A DNA stretch of 64,000 nt from Micromonospora trifolii (GTDB taxonomy: Bacteria; Actinomycetota; Actinomycetes; Mycobacteriales; Micromonosporaceae), in the NCBI RefSeq assembly GCF_022229005.1, contig NZ_JAKKFD010000017.1, forward strand, positions 62,001-126,000, read 5' to 3'. Positions 58,943 to 64,000 of the stretch are shown piece by piece; position 1 is the first letter of the stretch; every line of letters begins with the position of its first letter. The translations under genes were made by a program, and so were the position numbers. The notes beneath the pieces were generated by a model that saw only the letters and a program-made list of their open reading frames with translations, was not told the origin of the DNA and did no database searches.

Positions 58943-60823
58943 ATGGCTGGGCGGATCCGGGACGAGGACATCGCACTGGTCCGGGAACGCACCTCGATCG
59001 GGGATGTGATCTCCGAGACGGTCACCCTGAAGTCCGCCGGCGGCGGCAACCTCAAGGGCCTGTGCCCGTTCCACGACGAGAAGAGTCCGTCGTTCAACGT
59101 GTCCCCGGCCCGCAACGTCTGGTACTGCTTCGGCTGCGGGGCCGGCGGGGACGCGATCAAGTTCCTGATGGACGCCGACCACCTCAGCTTCGTGGAGTCC
59201 GTCGAGCGGCTGGCCGGCCGCGCCGGCATCCAACTGCGCTACATCGAGGACGACAAGGGCACTCCGCGCCCCCGCCCGCAGCAGGGTCAGCGGCAGCGCC
59301 TGGTCGCCGCGCACGCCGCCGCCGTCGAGTTCTACAGCGCGCAACTGAGCACCGCCGGCGCCCGGCCGGCACGGGAGTTCCTGGCGCGCCGGGGCTTCGA
59401 CCGGGCCGCCGCCGAGCGCTACGGCTGTGGTTTCGCGCCGGAGGGTTGGGACCCGCTCACCAAGCACCTGCGCCAGCAGGGCTTCACCCACCAGGAGCTG
59501 GTCACCGCCGGGCTGTCCCGGGAGTCGCGTTCCGGCACCCTGATCGACAGGTTCCGCCGTCGGCTGCTCTGGCCGATCCGCGACCTCGCCGGCGACGTGA
59601 TCGGCTTCGGTGCGCGCAAGCTCTTCGATGACGACGACGGCCCGAAGTACCTGAACACCCCCGAGACGCCGATCTACAAGAAGTCGCACGTGCTCTACGG
59701 CATCGACCAGGCCAAGCGGGAGATCGCCAAGCAGGGGCGGGCGGTGATCGTCGAGGGTTACACCGACGTGATGGCCTGCCACCTGGCCGGGGTGACCACT
59801 GCCGTGGCGACCTGCGGCACCGCCTTCGCCGCGGACCACATCTCGGTCCTGCGTCGGCTCCTGTTCGACAGCGACGAGGTGGCCGGCGAGATCATCTTCA
59901 CCTTCGACGGCGACGCCGCCGGGCAGAAGGCCGCACTGCGCGCCTTCGAAGACGATCAGCGGTTCGTCGGGCGCACGTTCATCGCGGTCAGCCCGGACAA
60001 CATGGACCCGTGCGATCTGCGGCTGGCCAAGGGCGACCTGGCGGTGCGTGACCTGGTCGCCCGCCGCGAGCCGCTCGTCGACTTCGCGCTGCGACACATG
60101 ATCAGCCGCTTCGACCTGGACACCGTCGACGGCCGGGTCGAGGCGATGCGCCACGCCGCGCCGCTGGTCGCGCGCCTCAAGGACCGGGAGAAGCGCCCCG
60201 AGTACGTCCGCAAGCTCGCCATGGACCTCGGCATGGAGATCGAGCCGGTGCAGCGGGCGGTGCTCGCCGCCGGCAACGCTCCGCCGACCAGTGCCCGCGA
60301 CGCGGCCCCCGCCGCCCGGCCCGCCTCGGCCCGGCCCGAGCCGGCACTGGACAGCCCGCAGTCGATGGTCGAGCGGGAGGCGCTCAAACTCGCCCTCCAG
60401 CAACCGGTCCTGGCCGGGCCGATGTTCGACGCGGTCGAGGCCACCGAATACCGCCACCCGGTGCACGTCGCGGTGCGTGCTGCCATCGCGGCGGCCGGTG
60501 GTGCCGCGTCGGCGGCCGGCGGCGCGGTCTGGATCGAGTCGGTCCGCGACGCCTGCGACGACCTGGCAGCCGCGGCGCTGGTCGGTGAGTTGGCAGTCGA
60601 ACCACTGCGGATCGACGGCGAACCGGACCCACGCTACGTGTCGATCACCATGGCCCGGGTGCAGTTCGGGTCGGTGACCGCCCGGGTCCGCGACCTCAAG
60701 TCACGCATCCAGCGGATCAACCCGGTCAACAACAAGGACGAGTACTTCGCCGCCTTCGGTGAGCTGCTGTCCCTGGAGCAGCACGCCCGGGCGTTGCGCG
60801 AGCAGGCTGCGGGAGGCCTCTAG
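58943..60823 (+). CDS. dnaG: DNA primase DnaG
   Basis: A 626-residue primase: N-terminal CHC2 zinc domain (C41, H44, C62, C65 in LCPFHDEKS ... [10 protein letters not shown]), RNA polymerase/TOPRIM core ([32 protein letters not shown]) and a C-terminal helicase-binding domain after a Pro/Ala-rich linker (about residues 445-480). It lays RNA primers at the replication fork. GAGGAGG precedes ATG 58943. The next gene starts immediately after the stop. Confidence 0.96.
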   Translation: MAGRIRDEDIALVRERTSIGDVISETVTLKSAGGGNLKGLCPFHDEKSPSFNVSPARNVWYCFGCGAGGDAIKFLMDADHLSFVESVERLAGRAGIQLRYIEDDKGTPRPRPQQGQRQRLVAAHAAAVEFYSAQLSTAGARPAREFLARRGFDRAAAERYGCGFAPEGWDPLTKHLRQQGFTHQELVTAGLSRESRSGTLIDRFRRRLLWPIRDLAGDVIGFGARKLFDDDDGPKYLNTPETPIYKKSHVLYGIDQAKREIAKQGRAVIVEGYTDVMACHLAGVTTAVATCGTAFAADHISVLRRLLFDSDEVAGEIIFTFDGDAAGQKAALRAFEDDQRFVGRTFIAVSPDNMDPCDLRLAKGDLAVRDLVARREPLVDFALRHMISRFDLDTVDGRVEAMRHAAPLVARLKDREKRPEYVRKLAMDLGMEIEPVQRAVLAAGNAPPTSARDAAPAARPASARPEPALDSPQSMVEREALKLALQQPVLAGPMFDAVEATEYRHPVHVAVRAAIAAAGGAASAAGGAVWIESVRDACDDLAAAALVGELAVEPLRIDGEPDPRYVSITMARVQFGSVTARVRDLKSRIQRINPVNNKDEYFAAFGELLSLEQHARALREQAAGGL

Positions 60824-61360
60824 ATGGGACTGTTCAGCCGCAAGCCGAAGCTGCCGCCGGCCGACCGGCCGCCGCTGACCGCCGACGAGCGGGTGCTGGC
60901 CTGGGCCGCCGCCGGCAACGGCGAGGGCGACGGGGTGGTGGTCGCCACCAACCTGGGGTTGTGGCTGCCCGGCCGAGGGCACCGGCTCGGGTGGCACACC
61001 ATCCTCAAGGCGGTCTGGTCCGGCCGGGAGTTGACAGTCACCCCCGCCGAGCCGCTCGTCGAACGGGACGGCTACACGGTGGTCGCCGACGGTCCGGCCG
61101 AGACGTACCTGCTGCTCGACCCGGGGGAGCTGCCGCACCAGGTGCGGGCTCGGGTGACCCGTTCGGTCGCGTACACCGAGCACCAGCCGGTGCCCGGCGG
61201 CGCGGCGCGGGTCGCGGCCCGGCGCGTGGCCGGGGCCGACGGTCTGACCTGGACGGTCCGACTCGACCCCGGCACCCCAGCGGACGACGAGACCCTGCTC
61301 GTCGACACCGACCGGCTGGTCGGTGTGGCCCGCGCCGCCACCGCGCCGGCCGATCTCTGA
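60824..61360 (+). CDS. Conserved-looking protein of unknown function directly after dnaG
   Basis: A 178-residue soluble protein (MGLFSRKPKLPP start, then two similar beta-rich segments containing VVVATNLGLWLPG and TVVADGPAETYLLLDPGE). No family recognised. The ATG follows the dnaG stop with no gap (TAGATG), so the two are coupled. It may assist replication or simply share transcription. Confidence 0.75.
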   Translation: MGLFSRKPKLPPADRPPLTADERVLAWAAAGNGEGDGVVVATNLGLWLPGRGHRLGWHTILKAVWSGRELTVTPAEPLVERDGYTVVADGPAETYLLLDPGELPHQVRARVTRSVAYTEHQPVPGGAARVAARRVAGADGLTWTVRLDPGTPADDETLLVDTDRLVGVARAATAPADL

Positions 61361-61369
61361 CCGCAAGGG

Positions 61370-62389
61370 TCAGTTGGCGCCGAGATCCTTCAACGCCTCC
61401 TCGGCACCGCGATGCAACGGCACCGGCAGGGTCCTGCGGGCCTTTTCCAGCGAGATCCCCTTGGCCGCCGGGTTGGCCTGGGCCAGGGCGTCGCGCTTGT
61501 CGAACACCGTCCGGGTGATCGCGCAGGCCACGTTGGCGTCCAGGTCCTTACGGACCAGCAACACGTTGGGTACGACGATCGTCGGGGTGTCGGTCGCCGT
61601 CCCGTACGCGTCCCGGCCGATGGTGCCTCCCTGGTAGCCGGGGCTCGACGCTGTCATCTTCGGCAGCAACGGCGAGATGTCGACGAACTTCACCGAGTCG
61701 CCGGCGGTGGTGAACAGGTCGGTCACGCCCCCGGTGGGCAGACCACCGGACCAGAAGAAACCGTCGACGCTGCCGTCCTTGACCCCCTCGACCGTCTTGG
61801 TCAGGTCCAGCCGCTGCGCCCGGATGTCAGTGGCCGGGTCGAGGCCGGCGGCCTCCAGCAGCCGGTTGGCGATCACCTCCGTACCGGACTTCGGTGAACC
61901 GGTGGAGATCCGCTTGCCGCGCATGTCGGCCACCGAGGTGATCCCGGAGTCGTTGCGCACCACCACCTGCGTGTAGTTGTCGTAGATGCGGGCCAGCGCC
62001 GCCACCGGCTGCGGCGAGGTGAAGCTGCCCTTGCCCTCGACCGCGTTGACCGCCGTGTCGAACAGCGAGAACGCCACGTCGTACTGGCCACCGACGAGCT
62101 GTTCGACGTTCTGCACCGAGGCGCCGGTCTCGGCCGCGGTGCCGGTGAGCTTGCCGCCGGTCGCCCCGGACAACTGCCCGGCCAGGGCGTTGCCGACCAC
62201 GTAGTAGACGCCCGTCGCGTTGCCGGTGGCGATGCCGACGCGGGTCTCCTTGGTCACCTCGCAGGTGACCTCGCTGGCCACGTCGTCAGTGGCGGCGCCG
62301 CCCTGCTGACCTCCGCAACCCGCGGCGCCGACCGTGACGAGGGCGAGCGCGCTCAGACCCGCCGCGAGCCGTACGTCGATTCGTCTCAC
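61370..62389 (-). CDS. TAXI family TRAP transporter substrate-binding lipoprotein
   Basis: A 339-residue lipoprotein: lipobox GAAGC (Cys at about residue 20), then RVGIATGNATGVYYVVGNALAGQL and GKRISTGSPKSGTEVIANRLLEAAGL, the signature of TAXI solute-binding proteins. It captures an organic acid or amino acid (glutamate-type substrates are known for the family). GTG 62389 follows GAGGAAC and overlaps the permease stop (GTGA). The longer frame to 63997 is antisense or in the permease. Confidence 0.92.
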   Translation of the reverse strand: MRRIDVRLAAGLSALALVTVGAAGCGGQQGGAATDDVASEVTCEVTKETRVGIATGNATGVYYVVGNALAGQLSGATGGKLTGTAAETGASVQNVEQLVGGQYDVAFSLFDTAVNAVEGKGSFTSPQPVAALARIYDNYTQVVVRNDSGITSVADMRGKRISTGSPKSGTEVIANRLLEAAGLDPATDIRAQRLDLTKTVEGVKDGSVDGFFWSGGLPTGGVTDLFTTAGDSVKFVDISPLLPKMTASSPGYQGGTIGRDAYGTATDTPTIVVPNVLLVRKDLDANVACAITRTVFDKRDALAQANPAAKGISLEKARRTLPVPLHRGAEEALKDLGAN

Positions 62390-64000
62390 AGTTGTTCCTC
62401 CACAGGGTTGGCTGGTGATCCGGACGATGACCGGTCGGCGGAGCCGCGTCGGATGAACACACCCGCCGCCGCGACGACGGCCAGCGCCGCGCCGACAGTG
62501 ACCGGCACGGGTTCGAGCCAGAGCAGTGTGACGCCGGCGAGGGCGCCCAGCACCCGTTCCGGGGCGCCGGCCGGCCCCACACCGGGCAGCCAGCCACCGG
62601 CGGCGACGGCGAGCACCGCCACGCTGAGCGCTGTGACTGCGGCGGCGAAGGCGATCCGCTGGATGCCACCGATGCCGAGCAGACCGAGCCCGGCCGGCGT
62701 GATGACGAACGCGATCGGGATGAGGTACGCCGGCAGCGCGTACCGCAGGGTCTGCCACATGGTCGGCACCAGCCGGCCGCCGGTGACCGCCGCGGCGGCC
62801 ACCGCGGCGAGCGCGGTCGGTGGGGACACCTCGGACAGCACGGCGAAGTAGAAGACGAACATCGCCGCCGCCGGCGCTGTGACGCCCAGGTCGAGCAGGG
62901 CCGGACCGACGATCACCCAACCGATCACGAACGACGCGGTGACCGGCACGGCCAGGCCCAGCAGGGTGAGCGCGACGGCGGCGAGCAGCGCGGTGAGCAC
63001 CAGCACCAGCGTCGGGTCCGACGTGGCCGCCTGCGCCCCGCCGATCAGCAAGGCCGCCGCCTGCGGCCCGAGGCCGGTCTTCGTGGTGGTCGCCGTGATG
63101 ATGCCGGCTGCGGCGCAGACAGCTGTGACGGCGAGGACGCCGCGTACGCCGGTGACGAGCGATGTCACCAGCCGGCCCGGGGTGAGCCGGTGCGCGCTGT
63201 CCTCGTTCCTGGGGGCCAGGAACGACAACGCGACGGTGAGCACGATGGCGAAGACGACAGCCCTGGTCGCTGACACACCGACCGCGAGGAACACGATGAT
63301 GGCGATCAGCGAGGCGAAGTGGTAGCCGAACCGGCCCAGCAGTCGCCAGGGAGAGCCGACGTCGATCACCACGGGGCGTACACCGGATCGGCGCGCGTCG
63401 ATCTCCACAGCCAGCAGGATGCCGAGGTAGTAGAGCACCGTCGGGACCGTTGCCCAGCCCAGCACCTGGAGGTACGAGACGCCCAGGTACTCGGCGATGA
63501 TGAACGCCGCCGCACCCAGGGTGGGCGGGGAGAGGATGGCGCCCACCCCGGCCGCGGCCAGCATGCCCCCGGCCCGCTCCGGTGGGTAGCCGGCGCGGCG
63601 CAGCAGCGGCCAGGTGACCGCGCCGATGCTCACTGTCGTCGCCGCGCCGGAGCCGGAGACGGTGCCGAGCAGGAAACCCGAGGCCACCGCCGTCCGGCCG
63701 GCAGCGGTACGCGAGCGCCGGAACGCCGCGGCCGACAGCTCGACGAAGAACCGCCCGGCCCCGGACAGCTCCAGCACCGCGCCGTAGATGGTGAACAGCA
63801 CGATGTACGAGGCGGCCACGTCGAGCGGTGTGCCGTAGAAGCCGCTGTCGGAGTTGTAGAACGCGTCGATGAGTTGACTGAAGTCGAGCCCGGCGTGCGC
63901 GACCGGCCAGGACTGCGGCAGCAACCCGCCGTAGTAGCCGTAGCCGAGGAACAGCAGGCAGACCGCGGGCAGGATCCAACCGGTGGTACGCCGACACGCT
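62386..64000 (-). CDS. TRAP transporter fused permease (TAXI type), 5'-truncated by window edge
   Basis: Integral-membrane component of the TAXI TRAP transporter. At least 538 residues are visible and the frame continues past base 64000, so the start lies beyond the window. Many spans are visible, with GTVSGSGAATTVSIGAVTWPLLRR (about 110-133) and EVSPPTALAAVAAAA as family landmarks. The TTG-initiated frame at 63924 is not the true start, because upstream codons (GWILPAVCLLFLGYGYYGG) are in frame and hydrophobic. Its stop overlaps the SBP start, so permease and SBP are one operon, with the permease first. Confidence 0.92.
   Translation of the reverse strand, partial: ACRRTTGWILPAVCLLFLGYGYYGGLLPQSWPVAHAGLDFSQLIDAFYNSDSGFYGTPLDVAASYIVLFTIYGAVLELSGAGRFFVELSAAAFRRSRTAAGRTAVASGFLLGTVSGSGAATTVSIGAVTWPLLRRAGYPPERAGGMLAAAGVGAILSPPTLGAAAFIIAEYLGVSYLQVLGWATVPTVLYYLGILLAVEIDARRSGVRPVVIDVGSPWRLLGRFGYHFASLIAIIVFLAVGVSATRAVVFAIVLTVALSFLAPRNEDSAHRLTPGRLVTSLVTGVRGVLAVTAVCAAAGIITATTTKTGLGPQAAALLIGGAQAATSDPTLVLVLTALLAAVALTLLGLAVPVTASFVIGWVIVGPALLDLGVTAPAAAMFVFYFAVLSEVSPPTALAAVAAAAVTGGRLVPTMWQTLRYALPAYLIPIAFVITPAGLGLLGIGGIQRIAFAAAVTALSVAVLAVAAGGWLPGVGPAGAPERVLGALAGVTLLWLEPVPVTVGAALAVVAAAGVFIRRGSADRSSSGSPANPVEEQL

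Noticed and set aside
57713..60823. A 1036-codon frame and a 954-codon antisense frame across dnaG and the third LtrA gene
   Set aside because: High-GC shadow frames. Only the parts 58943-60823 (plus) and 57602-58807 (minus) have protein-family sequence.
61370..63997. Continuous 875-codon frame through TAXI protein and permease region
   Set aside because: Only the part from the signal peptide at 62389 has SBP sequence; upstream it is out of frame with the permease.

Overview
The window is very GC-rich, gene-dense DNA with frequent GTG starts, many ATGA/GTGA gene overlaps and many starts that look leaderless. Gene content and order point to an actinomycete, most likely Micromonosporaceae (Micromonospora or a close relative). 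The strongest marker is hrcA-dnaJ-rsmE ... phoH-ybeY-CNNM-(CDA-like)-era ... recO-uppS, a conserved actinobacterial housekeeping array. No rRNA, tRNA, transposase, integrase or CRISPR array was found, so this reads as ordinary chromosome. The first gene (sugar ABC permease) and the last (TRAP permease) are cut by the window edges.

Layout. 1-7.2 kb: sugar ABC permease end, MOSC protein, two convergent LtrA-family membrane proteins, a PhyH-like dioxygenase, a membrane-anchored lysozyme-like protein, and an SDR behind a doubled TTGAC-N2-GTCAA operator. 7.2-13.1 kb: enoyl-CoA hydratase and hemW transcribed divergently from overlapping -10 elements, a DUF4870-type protein, then CIRCE-hrcA, dnaJ, rsmE. 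13.1-17.6 kb: ppk2, a membrane protein, an SDR, a HIT protein, a serine hydrolase. 17.7-25.8 kb: the phoH-to-uppS array, split by an acyltransferase and a DUF4097-type lipoprotein. 25.9-33.6 kb: small proteins, a pirin, gnd, a thiamine-binding protein and the thiamine ECF transporter ykoEDC under a TPP riboswitch. 33.7-39.8 kb: alpha/beta hydrolase, AAC(3)-like acetyltransferase, SIS protein, acyl-CoA dehydrogenase, small membrane proteins. 39.9-44.1 kb: a methyltransferase, then a zinc module (znuACB, an ArsR/SmtB sensor and zur) with a Zur box in front. 44.1-51.3 kb: small proteins, glyS, dusB, a secreted C39-like protein, a GH20 hexosaminidase. 51.6-64 kb: ppdK, roadblock protein, VOC protein, dgt, a siderophore-interacting protein with an iron box, a third LtrA paralogue, dnaG, and a TAXI-type TRAP transporter.

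The most unexpected structure is a set of intergenic inverted repeats with 13-23 bp arms and 5-50 nt spacers, often carrying GATC at or near the arm ends. They fall into recognisable families (A: 26175 and 32767; B: 27395 and 30346; C: 30167 and 39101; singletons at 48208 and 49484). Within family A the arms differ between copies but stay complementary, which suggests that the folded form is selected. None overlaps a confidently placed gene. Some sit between convergent genes like terminators, but others lie between codirectional genes, including inside the ykoE-ykoD transcription unit. I cannot tell from the window alone whether they are a known repeat class.

Metal and cofactor control is well represented: Zn (Zur box, ArsR/SmtB with an intact alpha-5 zinc motif), Fe (DtxR/IdeR-type box), thiamine (TPP riboswitch) and heat shock (CIRCE). 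Start sites were chosen from Shine-Dalgarno sequences, -10 spacing for leaderless starts, and domain boundaries; uncertain ones are flagged.
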